A stretch of 64,000 nt of DNA, from NCBI GenBank assembly GCA_024704765.1, contig JAKMXF010000299.1, positions 496,001 through 560,000 of the forward strand. Reading direction: 5' to 3'. The translations under genes and the position numbers were made by a program. Below the pieces are notes generated by a model that was given only the letters and a program-made list of their open reading frames with translations, had not been told where the DNA came from and made no database searches. The stretch comes from Oopsacas minuta (taxonomy: Eukaryota > Porifera > Hexactinellida > Lyssacinosida > Leucopsacidae). Below are positions 55,255 through 64,000 of this stretch, one piece after another. Each line of letters starts with the position of its first letter. Within the stretch, counting starts at the first letter, position 1.

Positions 55255-56370
55255 TCATTTAGGTTTAATTAAGTTTTTTTCCAAATCCACTTGTAATCTT
55301 GTTGGTGGGTTCTTCCGTATGCAGTTAGAATATATTTGGTAAGCCATAACTCCAAAAGTAATAATGGTGAATGGGAAAAATAGAATGATTCCAGTGAATA
55401 TCTGTATTGATATCTTAATACTTGATAAATAGAATATTGTTTTGAATAGAATCAGCTGTTGTGTGGCTGTATGTAGTATTGGTAAATATTGAGAATGATA
55501 TGTGAGAGGAAAGAAGCATTGTTCGTAGTAGAGAATCAATGAAATAGCAATAATAATCTTCTCGTATAATATGGTAACACAAAAACATGCAATGCCAAAG
55601 CAAAGGATGTTTGACGGTATTTTGAATCTTCTCAACTGAGAAAGTTCTTTTCTATTACTACCATACTGCACTAACCTTTCCCTAGCATATTGTGCTAATG
55701 CTGCTTTTAACTTATTGATTTCGGTTATGCATAGTATCGAGTAAATTAGAGACATTATTCCAACTAATAACATAGCGATAGGAGAGGTATATGAACTCAA
55801 CGTGGGTATCAGTATTATACAGCATATCACTGCATTTATTATCAGACTATTTCTTAGCCGCTTCTTAGTTCTTTCCCATGGTTTTCTAAACTTCAGTTCT
55901 GCAGTTTTCAACCTCATTAACCCAATCAATAATACAGGACTCATAAATGCACTAGTATTGGAAGATTGTATTAATGTTTGTGATAATGTGAACCAATTAA
56001 AATTTGATAATTATTTGTATTTTGTGAAATTCCCTTGGCTACAAATGTTTAACTTAATTTCAACATTATCTATGTACTCTAGTATGATATCACCCCGAGG
56101 CAGGATATCATAAAGTAGTAAGCTACATAAACTATACCATTCGAACAGTGCACTGATCATAAGGAGAACGTCTTTCACATATTGTCTTTTGTAAAATACT
56201 ATGGAGTTAAACTCTTCAGAATCTTTATCAAATTGGAACATTTTCTGTGCCTCTTTCATGTCGACGCGCATTTTGTTTGAATTCTTGTACAGGTGAATCA
56301 TCCAAAATATGAAACATCCCGTAAATATAATAATCGCTATTATCCGATTATTGTAAAAACATTACTCATC
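55255..56370 (-). pseudogene. Broken relative of the 17 kb orphan membrane protein
   Basis: From 56301 the frame reads MIHLYKNSNKMRVDMKEAQK through two membrane segments to GNFTKYK, then meets a single TAA at 56013-56011 and continues in the same frame as LSNFNWFTLSQTLIQSSN and on to 55255 with about five more segments. Upstream, the first membrane segment (AIIIFTGCFIFW) is open but is separated by a frame change from the likely start (MMSNVFTIIG near 56370). Segment order, loop lengths and total size (about 350 aa) parallel the gene at 17191. The combination of a stop and a frameshift suggests a pseudogene; no splice sites in the right phase remove the stop. Confidence 0.6.
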
Positions 56371-57484
56371 ATCTTCGTATTTGGAATAGGGTATTAGTAC
56401 TATTATAATATTTACTTGTTTTATTAAAATCTTTTCAATCCACTATTTATACATTATCATGTTAGTATATTTCTTGCCTTATCGTCTTGATTATTATTCA
56501 TTTGCAAGAGTCTATTATAGGTTATAAGCAATATTTCTGATGCCAGTAGTCAAGTAGCCACTTTACTGGATATTACCTTACTGCAAATATATGCTCGAGG
56601 AACTTTCAATTAATAATATTATTTTCTAATTACATCCAGATGTAACCTGGAGATATATCCTCACTGTATAGAGGAATGGAATTTCGGAATACGTACTTAA
56701 GTACGTAGGATGTCAAAAATGATTTATACTTATTCAAAAATTGGGATAATATATATTCGTTATTTTAAAGAAAGCATGATACACTACCGAATTCACATTA
56801 TTGGGGGAATTTTAGCTTAATCATAGCCGCCCTTTGCATGTTATAGTCATTTAAAATCAGATGGCGACTTTTCGATTTTGGGAAATTTCATCTCGGAATG
56901 CAAAAAATCAAATATTTGTGAAGTCATAACTCGAAATATAATTGACACATTCATAGACAACTTTCAAAGACTTGTTTACATCTTGCCACACCAACTTTTA
57001 GACAAATCGGTTGGGGTTGGTGAAAATGACTTAATGAAGTGACATGGAAATCCCCTCCCATTCATTATATTCAAATCCCTATTCGGAATTTCGGATAAAA
57101 CATACACTCGACTAGTATACACGTATGAAATAAATTTTTTCCTCGAAGTCTTGCCCGAGTTCTACTGAATACAGTAAATGTTTCGTCAGTTCGTCTACGC
57201 CCCATGGTTTATATATCTAAGTGGTTATAACCTGTTACCTGCAGCGAGAATCTAACGCTTGGCCTCGTTTCCAGTTCTGGTTTTATTTCTTCCAATAAAC
57301 TTAGTTTAGAATTTTCCATTTACACATCGCCCACACCGTGATATGATATGGAAACTGGTAATCATTTTCCACACTTTTTGCTTATCTAGCTATAGTTTAT
57401 AAAGATCCCTGAAATTATGACCTAACGGCTAAATCGGTAATTGGGTAGAAGGCATGGGCATGATAGAGTTCTACCTTACTTATA
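56371..57484. other. Non-coding, no feature seen
   Basis: AT-rich. A lone CGAGTTCTACTGAATACAGTA string near 57150 resembles the end of the TA-flanked MITE family. Confidence 0.3.
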
Positions 57485-58855
57485 ATGATTTGTGAATTAT
57501 TTTCTAGAATGTATAATCCAACTTCCTTTACTTACTGGGAAGGATGTTTACAGCAACATATTATATCTTTTCGTGTCCACAACAGATCTATCGTGAAACC
57601 ACTACTATTTATTGCATTTGACATGTGTTTTAAAAATTTCCAAAATAATCTGTATTTCAGCTTGAAATCAGTCCCAACGAATTTATTGAACATGCTTGTG
57701 AACAGAGCCCCTCGGTATGGAATCGATTTTTCACACCTTTTACCCGCTGTAGCGGGTTGTAATCTTACCAGATTAGATGTCACGAACTTCGGAGTGGGTC
57801 GATCACTCCCTCCTTCCTTCTTTGAAGATCTTTCACGATGTCATAAGCTCGTTCATTTGGATTTGTATGGATTTGAATTCAATTTATCAGAATTAAACAA
57901 ACTCAAAGCTTTGAATTGTCTAGAAATTATATATTTAGGCTGTCATCAAAAACACAACATTTTCTCAGAAAACTTAATCGATATTCTAACCCAGTTCAGA
58001 TTAACGTCACTAAACCTACGTCATTTTACAATCGATTTGACGTCATTGAATTATTTCCCTCGTTTGATTTCTTTAGACATGAGTAGCTGTGAAATTTCTA
58101 GAAGCAATACACCGCATTTATCGCTGCCTCCCTTGAAGTCTCTCTCTATATCAAAACCATTGAATAACTTTCTCTCCTCAAATTGTCTAGAAATTGCGGT
58201 ATACGCTACAACACTGGAAACCTTAAGAATTTCATTTATTTCTTTCGAATTACTGGATTTATTCAAATATCACATTTTCCCCCAATTATCAGAGTTAGAA
58301 ATTATTTATTGTAAATACTGGGAATGCTATTGGTTCGAAAATCTCACTTGTCCGAACTTATCTAAGGTAATATATCTCTCTCCATCCGACACAGAGCTAG
58401 GATTTCCAACGATATTCCCCTTTGAGTTAATTACTCATAGCTCTTCACCTCCAATTCTAATGGAATTGATACTGAACCATTTCCATAATCCAGAGGTTGC
58501 GGAAATTCTTGCAAATATTCAAAGCTCCACAAATACTTTTTTCTGGGAAAAAGGTCGTATGGGGAGTCGTGCAAAAGTTTCTCCTCACTTTCTGATAATA
58601 GCCTATGTACTCTTTCTAAATCCTAAACGGTTATTCGAAACTGGTGTCCTTGTGGATAGATTGGGTATTGGTAAATACACTTGTGACTTAGAAATAATCT
58701 GTGGTGAGGATTACATAATTCCTCTGGTACACTATGTGAACAACAGTGAGTCTCCTTATTATAAGAATATTGCACTAAAGTATGTACAAATTGCAAAGGA
58801 TAATGGATATATCATTAATCAAAGGTTACTAAGTATTGTTTCTCAAATTTGTTAA
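57485..58855 (+). CDS. Leucine-rich repeat protein (possibly ZYG11/ZER1-like)
   Basis: 456 aa, single exon; ATG at 57485, with a second ATG nine codons in. An N-terminal region (about 1-70) is followed by about eight irregular LRRs (about 85-290): LTRLDVTNFGV, LVHLDLYGFEF, LEIIYLGCHQ, LTSLNLRHFTI, LISLDMSSCEI, LKSLSISKPL, LETLRISFISF, LSELEIIYC. The C-terminal about 150 residues are helical (PHFLIIAYVLFLNPKRLFE, NSESPYYKNIALKYVQIAKD). LRRs followed by a helical repeat domain are the layout of ZYG11 and ZER1, the CUL2 substrate receptors for glycine N-degrons, but those are larger (about 740 aa), so the assignment is tentative. Confidence 0.7.
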   Translation: MICELFSRMYNPTSFTYWEGCLQQHIISFRVHNRSIVKPLLFIAFDMCFKNFQNNLYFSLKSVPTNLLNMLVNRAPRYGIDFSHLLPAVAGCNLTRLDVTNFGVGRSLPPSFFEDLSRCHKLVHLDLYGFEFNLSELNKLKALNCLEIIYLGCHQKHNIFSENLIDILTQFRLTSLNLRHFTIDLTSLNYFPRLISLDMSSCEISRSNTPHLSLPPLKSLSISKPLNNFLSSNCLEIAVYATTLETLRISFISFELLDLFKYHIFPQLSELEIIYCKYWECYWFENLTCPNLSKVIYLSPSDTELGFPTIFPFELITHSSSPPILMELILNHFHNPEVAEILANIQSSTNTFFWEKGRMGSRAKVSPHFLIIAYVLFLNPKRLFETGVLVDRLGIGKYTCDLEIICGEDYIIPLVHYVNNSESPYYKNIALKYVQIAKDNGYIINQRLLSIVSQIC

Positions 58856-59450
58856 TTGTTTGTCATATTTATTCATTTTCGAAACAACCCAGCTGTTAGA
58901 TACGTGTATCTACTAAATTTTTAGTAGAAAAAGCACCCCGGAGGAGGGCGGCTTTTGGGCTAGTACCTCTTATAGGAATTAACACGACCTTAATTTCTTA
59001 AGCGTCAATTTCCATAACATTTATTTCAAGCACTTTGATTGTTTAGTAATGCTATTTTCTAGACTATTACTGCAAACAGTGAACCTACTTATTTTCGTTG
59101 TACAACTAGGTTTAGGCTTTGAAGAACCATATAGCATATCAATAGAGGTTAGAAGAACTATAAAGGATATTTACAAAGTTTTGAAGATTAATATTAATAA
59201 CCAAATTGGGTTAATTTCATATATCTGAATATTATTTGCTCCAAATCTCCTTAAATTCCTTCGCGTTAATTTCCTCTAAGGAATTAATACTACCTTAGAG
59301 TTATAGGAAATTAAAGCTCAATGAAATTGTACTACGAATGACAGAATTCTCGACCATGGAAAACTCGCCATGAAATATGTCCAAGTCCAATTAATTACCC
59401 TATTCCAAGACAATTAACAGGACGCAATGTAGTGTATATGCGATGCTATA
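58856..59450. other. Non-coding, no feature seen
   Basis: AT-rich. GGAATTAA-type strings recur near 58975 and 59275 but no bounded repeat is visible. Confidence 0.25.
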
Positions 59451-59596
59451 CAGTAGAACTCGGATACAAAAATTAATACTTACTAACCGAAGTATATCTC
59501 ATCCGAATATTTTACCTATACAATTGTATGAATTGATGATGACTTTTTGGGAAAAGTACGTAATTACCGAAAGTATATCTTATCCAAGTTTTACTG
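59451..59596. mobile_element. TA-flanked pogo/Tc-like MITE (146 bp)
   Basis: Left CAGTAGAACTCGGATACAAA and right ATATCTTATCCAAGTTTTACTG form inverted repeats flanked by TA (59449-59450, 59597-59598). Each arm has an internal second copy of the GAAGTATATCTYATCCRA motif. Confidence 0.8.
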
Positions 59597-59715
59597 TACT
59601 TCACTGTCCAATAAAATATATATCCTTTCGATGATATTTCCATGAACGGACTTCGAAATATATTTATACATAGATTCATAATTGTAATAGAATATCTTAA
59701 CATTATTAATTAGTG

Positions 59716-60366
59716 ATGAAACTATCCGTCATTTTTTCTTTTATTTCACTCTCTTTCATTTACAATGCACTATGCTATGCTAACATTTCTCATCCAATTC
59801 TAAGTACTCAATTCAGTGCGAGAATGCGACCGAGCAAGCTATTTGAAATGTCATCATTTGCGCGTGGGCTTAACTCTTTAATTTTCATGAACATAACTGG
59901 TTACGATAGCAATGATAACTTGATGATATCCGAAATAGACTCTACTCCTTCCAATGAATCACATATCCTATACCAGTCCTACATGAACGGTAGAGAAAAA
60001 AAGGCATATTTCATATATGAAGGACAGTGTTATACTCACAACATTGATGGTATTCCAGTTGAATTCCTTATTGTGCCCAGCTTCATGTCATTTGTCTTCA
60101 TTAACTTTTTCAACACAGCTCCCCTTGTAACGCTCACTTCTAGCCTGAAAGAGTGTACATATCATAAAGCAGTAGATTGTGAGGGTTGGACTGCTGTCAA
60201 TACAGATAGTTCTAATGATAATATTACCATTTTCATACACGAGACTACAATATTGCATTACATTGTAGGATTCAATTCTGAACAACCTGTCATATTCGAT
60301 GACTTTAAAATAGGCAATCAGACAATTGATAAATTTGAACCACCAAAAGCTGCGAATTGCAACTGA
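59716..60366 (+). CDS. Secreted protein, ependymin-related-like (tentative)
   Basis: 216 aa from the ATG at 59716 (MKLSVIFSFIS). The N-terminal 21 residues are a signal peptide (cut about NALCYA). The mature part has a small number of Cys (GQCYTH, KECTYHKAVDCEGW, and a terminal AANCN) and at least five N-glycosylation sites (NIS, NIT, NES, NIT, NQT). The C-terminal FDDFKIGNQTIDKFEPPKAA resembles the late region of ependymin-related proteins, lysosomal or extracellular lipid-binding-fold proteins. The similarity is short. No membrane anchor. Confidence 0.6.
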   Translation: MKLSVIFSFISLSFIYNALCYANISHPILSTQFSARMRPSKLFEMSSFARGLNSLIFMNITGYDSNDNLMISEIDSTPSNESHILYQSYMNGREKKAYFIYEGQCYTHNIDGIPVEFLIVPSFMSFVFINFFNTAPLVTLTSSLKECTYHKAVDCEGWTAVNTDSSNDNITIFIHETTILHYIVGFNSEQPVIFDDFKIGNQTIDKFEPPKAANCN

Positions 60367-60455
60367 TAGCATTTCTAATTAAATAGATTATTTTTATGTG
60401 TGGTTGTGTATAATTATTATATCTATCCTATATACACATATTCATGATATACGTA

Positions 60456-60600
60456 CAGTACAGACTCCGTTTATTAGAGCCATCAGTTAATAGGGTTAAC
60501 TTGGCCAGAAACAGAACCATACAAATAGAGTTAAATTACTCCGGGTTAAATGGGCCAATGTCCTGGTCCCAATGTGACTCTATTAATCGGAGTCTACTTG
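60456..60600. mobile_element. TA-flanked MITE (145 bp), GACTCCG family
   Basis: Left CAGTACAGACTCCGTTTATT and right AATCGGAGTCTACTTG are imperfect inverted repeats with TA at 60454-60455 and 60601-60602. Related stretches occur at about 9585-9700 and 28355-28553. Confidence 0.75.
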
Positions 60601-60786
60601 TATATTTACTTTCTAAGACGACGAATATCTACCCACCATAATTACGCATTAGTGTTAATTTCGCTATTTGGTTGATTAATATCATTGTGAGCCAATATAT
60701 GTGTATATAATTCGGGCCACAATTAATTCTCACTATTGAATAATTTATTATTCTCTCCGCTCTACACATTAGGAGTATATAATAAT

Positions 60787-62004
60787 ATGGCCGTTGCATT
60801 TCATACTGGAAGCAAACGGAGGATCTCTTTATCTGATACAGAATTGGACCGTGACTATAAGTCACCAAGGAGAATGAACAAGTATCTCTCAATTCAAGAG
60901 GCTAGAGTCTCTATACAAACGAAGTTTGGTATTTATCGTCAGTTATTGGATAATAAGGAATTGGAATTGTTATCGGAACTAAATCAACTGGAGGATATTA
61001 ACAAACCTGAACTAACACATGTTAACGCAGATCTCAACCGGCTCTCTGAGACAATAGGCACATTAGATGATTCTCTTTGCACTAACACTTTGAAACAGTT
61101 TCTAGAACAACAAAAATCTGTTTGGAGTAAACAAATGAAAATTCTAGAAAATTCAAAAGAACTTCTATCCCATGTTTCCTTAAATTATTCAGAATTCGAC
61201 GTTTTTGTTGAAAATATTATAAATATTGTTCCTTTCCTTTCCAAGTCTAAATTCGCACAAAAACTGTCCTTTTATATGAAACTGAAACCGAGATTAGAAG
61301 AAGATTGGTGTGTGGTATCTCAAAAGTGGTTCGATTCATTTTCAAATTCTCTCAATATAAATAATCGTCAACCAAATGACAAATGGGAATTTCCTCACAG
61401 CATTCCAATCGACCAATCTGGTATCTACACTAACGGACATTTAAACATAAACAGTTGTCAGATGCTCCATTCCAAAGCTTGGAGTATGTTACTAAGATTT
61501 AATGGTCTAACACATGGTTCTAGTCCCTTAAAGAGAAAACCTTATTTTAACAAGAAAACTAATAATATCCAAATTCCAATCGCTCCTACAAAACACATCT
61601 GTTTTATTGGACATAATAGTGGTGATACTAAGTTCAACTTTAAACACGAGATAGAAACCTTCCCATACGATACTTATACAGATATATTAGAAAAAATATC
61701 TATATTTTCTAAACGGATCTCATCTCAGAGTCCACTAATGTATTGCGTGAAATTTCCTGTAAACATATTCTTTCATATCGATTCTTATATAATAACCAAT
61801 AACCACAGTCTTCCTTATGATAAAATTAGGAATTCTTCTTGTCCTAGACAAATTCCTTTTGAAGTACCAGCTACATCAGTTGGTGTTGACAGCTTGTCTA
61901 TCTTGTTTGTTATACCAGACTCTAAAGGGAGAACCAATATCAAAGTTAAGACTAATATTCCTGAATTCCGAGATAAAATGAAGACAGGTGGCTTACTATT
62001 TTAG
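60787..62004 (+). CDS. Coiled-coil protein with DUSP-like domain
   Basis: 405 aa from the ATG at 60787 (MAVAFHTGSKRR); the frame extends upstream only to a TTG. A basic N-terminus (about 1-30) leads to a coiled coil at about 35-130 (LSIQEARVSIQTKFGIYRQL, LEQQKSVWSKQMKIL) of the kind seen in TRIM proteins. At about 175-225 a DUSP-like motif appears: DWCVVSQKWFDSF, then PNDKWEFPHSIPI, matching the core of the DUSP domain found in USP4/11/15/20/33. The C-terminal about 170 residues are not recognised. There is no ubiquitin protease domain. I infer a ubiquitin-pathway or scaffold role only loosely. Confidence 0.6.
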   Translation: MAVAFHTGSKRRISLSDTELDRDYKSPRRMNKYLSIQEARVSIQTKFGIYRQLLDNKELELLSELNQLEDINKPELTHVNADLNRLSETIGTLDDSLCTNTLKQFLEQQKSVWSKQMKILENSKELLSHVSLNYSEFDVFVENIINIVPFLSKSKFAQKLSFYMKLKPRLEEDWCVVSQKWFDSFSNSLNINNRQPNDKWEFPHSIPIDQSGIYTNGHLNINSCQMLHSKAWSMLLRFNGLTHGSSPLKRKPYFNKKTNNIQIPIAPTKHICFIGHNSGDTKFNFKHEIETFPYDTYTDILEKISIFSKRISSQSPLMYCVKFPVNIFFHIDSYIITNNHSLPYDKIRNSSCPRQIPFEVPATSVGVDSLSILFVIPDSKGRTNIKVKTNIPEFRDKMKTGGLLF

Positions 62005-62766
62005 ATAACTATATTTGAAATTATTTCAGAATCAAATGATTAAACCCCATTTCTGTAACTTTTTTGTAATACAATTATACTCGTTTTTACTGATTGGAGT
62101 TCCCAATTGTCTGTGATATCGGTGTACATGTGGTCGCTCTGCCACAGCTGTTATAAACTAATGATGTGGGATATACTTATTTGACCATTAAGCTGAAAGG
62201 AGAAGGTCAGGAACTCCCGAACGTTAAGGTGATGTAATTACGTGTAACCATACGTAAGGCATTAATTGATAGGTCAGATACGTTGGAACAGTTTTAGGAA
62301 CTATGTATTATAAATTCGTATATAGATATCGATTTAGCACTAATTAGTTTTCTAAGGATTTTGTTGTTAATGCACTTTCACGTGTTTGTCATTTGATGTA
62401 CGTTTCATTTGAGGTGAATGCTAATCCTGAATTTATTAAGAATTAGAAACATTAATATGAGAACCCAGTACATATTTGAGTGTTCAGCAAGTTTTCTCTA
62501 ATTGAGGACCCTATTTCGGTTACCATGGATAAAGGTGTAATCACTGTTAAGAAACAGAAAGTAGAAATCATAATGCTACTCTCGAAGAGATAATATATAT
62601 ATATATGATATGAATGTTGTATGAAATTTTTCCATTCTGTAATATTAATTCTATTTGTTCTATAATTCATGTCTGAATTCACGTATTTCATTAAAATGTA
62701 TTTATATTAATCTAGCAATTATTATATTACTCAAAGTATTCCTGTGGATGGATTAAATTTTCTTTA
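62005..62766. other. Intergenic, one AT microsatellite
   Basis: Contains (AT)n near 62594-62607. Otherwise AT-rich with no feature; it should hold the promoter of the next gene. Confidence 0.35.
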
Positions 62767-64000
62767 ATGTCGAAATATTGTCCAGATGATAAGTGCGGGT
62801 TCTATGATAAATACCGTCGTGGATATCCTAATGTCAGAGCAAGAAATTGTCCTTACTGCGGTAAAGAATTAATACTGAAGAAACAAATAGAAGCTGCCCT
62901 GGGTGCTAAAGATATTTATACTGTTGAAAATCTACTTGTTGATTTAACGGAAATTCCAGATAGTGACACATCTATATCCATTAATAAGGATGTTACTCCG
63001 ATTCCTTCAACTTCTACTAATGAACATCCAAACATCAAGACTGAGCCTCAAACACAGATAATAGATAAAGTTGTACATGACAAAGATAAACATACTGATA
63101 ATGAGAAAGACACGACTGATAAAGAAAAGATATCTGATAATATTCATTTACCTATGAAAGTAAAAGTGCTTTCAGATGAAAATCCGGCTGAAGAAGAGAA
63201 GAGAGATGAGGCAGTTGTTAGAAAAAGTGATAATAAAAGAAAGTGTCCAGATTCCAATTCACCTGAACTAAACCAGTCACAGAAGAAACAACGGACAAAA
63301 CAGAAGTTATCAGATTCTGAAAGTACTACTTCAGACACTACAAGAGGACATAAACCTATCGTACCATATTCTCCTATTACTGACTCATCAACAGATTCTG
63401 ATACAAATGAAATACCAAAGAATACAACTCAACCAAAGTCTGAACAAACCACAGATAAACTAACAGCTAGTAGCGTAGCTGAAGATAATAAAGATGAGAA
63501 GAAAAGGAAACGCGAGAAAGAGGAGGAAATAAGGGAGGCAGGATTAGACGTTGCTCCTCGTAAAAGTTTAAGGCTAGCGGACAAAGGTAGGTTAGAGATC
63601 TCAGAAAATCCTACTTCAGCAATCCCAGAAAGTGAAACTCCTTCTGTTAATATCCAATTTAAAACTTTAATTCTTAAAGAATTCTATTCTAAAATAGAGT
63701 CTATTCATCTTAAGATATTGTCCGAGAATATTGGTAATATGAAGAATAGTATAGAATTAACCAAGTTTACAGATGTTAAGTTATTGAGTGGTGAGTTTGT
63801 TACTCTCTGCGGTACTTTGAAATATCCGATATCCTCTATTAATTGTGGGTATATTTGGTTCCCCTACAGATATTGTTTAATTCATTCTGATGCAAATGAG
63901 AGTTTTGAAGATTTACACAATGAGTTAATCCATAATTACATGCGTTGTTTTAACTGGAAAGTTAACAAAACGTTAATTGATTCACTGAATAACAATACTT
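62767..64000 (+). CDS. Zinc-ribbon protein with RNF213-like N-terminal region (5' part, runs off the window)
   Basis: At least 411 codons from the ATG at 62767, still open at the window end. An N-terminal zinc ribbon uses CPDDKC and CPYCGKE (about residues 5-33). A long polar, Lys/Glu/Ser-rich region follows (about 50-290), including a basic nuclear-signal-like KKQRTKQK and KKRKREKEEE. From about 300 a folded domain appears: FYSKIESIHLKILSENIGNM, LLSGEFVTLCGTLKYPI, GYIWFPYRYCLIHS, then MRCFNWK. Zinc ribbon, disordered linker and a carbohydrate-binding-module-like fold in this order resemble the N-terminus of RNF213 (mysterin), a giant AAA+ E3 ligase. The AAA and RING parts would lie downstream and cannot be seen. 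Confidence 0.5.
   Translation, partial: MSKYCPDDKCGFYDKYRRGYPNVRARNCPYCGKELILKKQIEAALGAKDIYTVENLLVDLTEIPDSDTSISINKDVTPIPSTSTNEHPNIKTEPQTQIIDKVVHDKDKHTDNEKDTTDKEKISDNIHLPMKVKVLSDENPAEEEKRDEAVVRKSDNKRKCPDSNSPELNQSQKKQRTKQKLSDSESTTSDTTRGHKPIVPYSPITDSSTDSDTNEIPKNTTQPKSEQTTDKLTASSVAEDNKDEKKRKREKEEEIREAGLDVAPRKSLRLADKGRLEISENPTSAIPESETPSVNIQFKTLILKEFYSKIESIHLKILSENIGNMKNSIELTKFTDVKLLSGEFVTLCGTLKYPISSINCGYIWFPYRYCLIHSDANESFEDLHNELIHNYMRCFNWKVNKTLIDSLNNNT

Noticed and set aside
56011..56301. Stop at 56013-56011 as the product of an unspliced intron
   Set aside because: The only good GT (after ATTT near 56045) and AG (before TGCATTTATG near 55951) join in the wrong phase, so an intron does not rescue the frame.
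1..64000. tRNA, rRNA or CRISPR features
   Set aside because: None was seen by eye. A covariance-model search could still find a tRNA that I missed.

Overview
The window is 64 kb of AT-rich eukaryotic nuclear DNA. The gene set is animal-like: a BAZ1A/ACF1-type chromatin remodeller, the SH3-SH3-SH3-SH2 adaptor NCK, two tandem proteins with a FADD-like layout, a plasma-membrane-type Na+/H+ exchanger, and a candidate RNF213-like N-terminus. Gene density is high. Many genes are single-exon, while three are spliced with GT..AG introns mostly of 120-1400 bp. This suits a compact invertebrate genome, possibly an early-branching animal such as a sponge, but nothing here fixes the species.

Layout. 0-8 kb: four minus-strand genes (BAZ1A-like, two FADD-like paralogues, a GT10 fucosyltransferase). 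8-17 kb: a repeat-rich zone with hAT-type and pogo/Tc-type MITEs, a micropeptide candidate and a stack of three decayed mariner-like transposons around a run of N. 17-20 kb: an orphan multi-pass membrane gene and dispersed repeats. 20-30 kb: NCK, then BPNT1, whose 5.4 kb first intron contains two complete genes, DOLK on the same strand and UBE2G2 on the opposite strand. 33-42 kb: an orphan multi-pass gene, an NHL propeller protein, misato (MSTO1, 4 exons) and a UDP-glycosyltransferase. 42-49 kb: an 8-exon SLC9A Na+/H+ exchanger. 50-57 kb: a frameshifted sugar transporter, a GT32-like glycosyltransferase and a broken copy of the 17 kb orphan membrane gene. 57-64 kb: an LRR protein, a secreted ependymin-related-like protein, a coiled-coil + DUSP-like protein and a zinc-ribbon protein that runs off the window.

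I assembled three spliced models by hand from splice sites and reading phase; each gives a multiple of three: BPNT1 933 nt (310 aa), MSTO1 1647 nt (548 aa), SLC9A 2643 nt (880 aa). Several genes sit in protein glycosylation and the secretory pathway (DOLK, FUT, GT32, UGT, and the ERAD-type E2 UBE2G2), but I see no evidence that they are co-regulated.

The most solid unusual finding is technical. The right edge of the assembly gap carries a 19-base Nextera/Tn5 adapter, preceded by 28 bases copied from 7.8 kb downstream, which is the structure of an unremoved mate-pair junction. The most interesting biology is the intron-nested DOLK and UBE2G2, the tandem FADD-like pair, the orphan membrane-protein family with one intact and one broken member, and several MITEs with exact target-site duplications.
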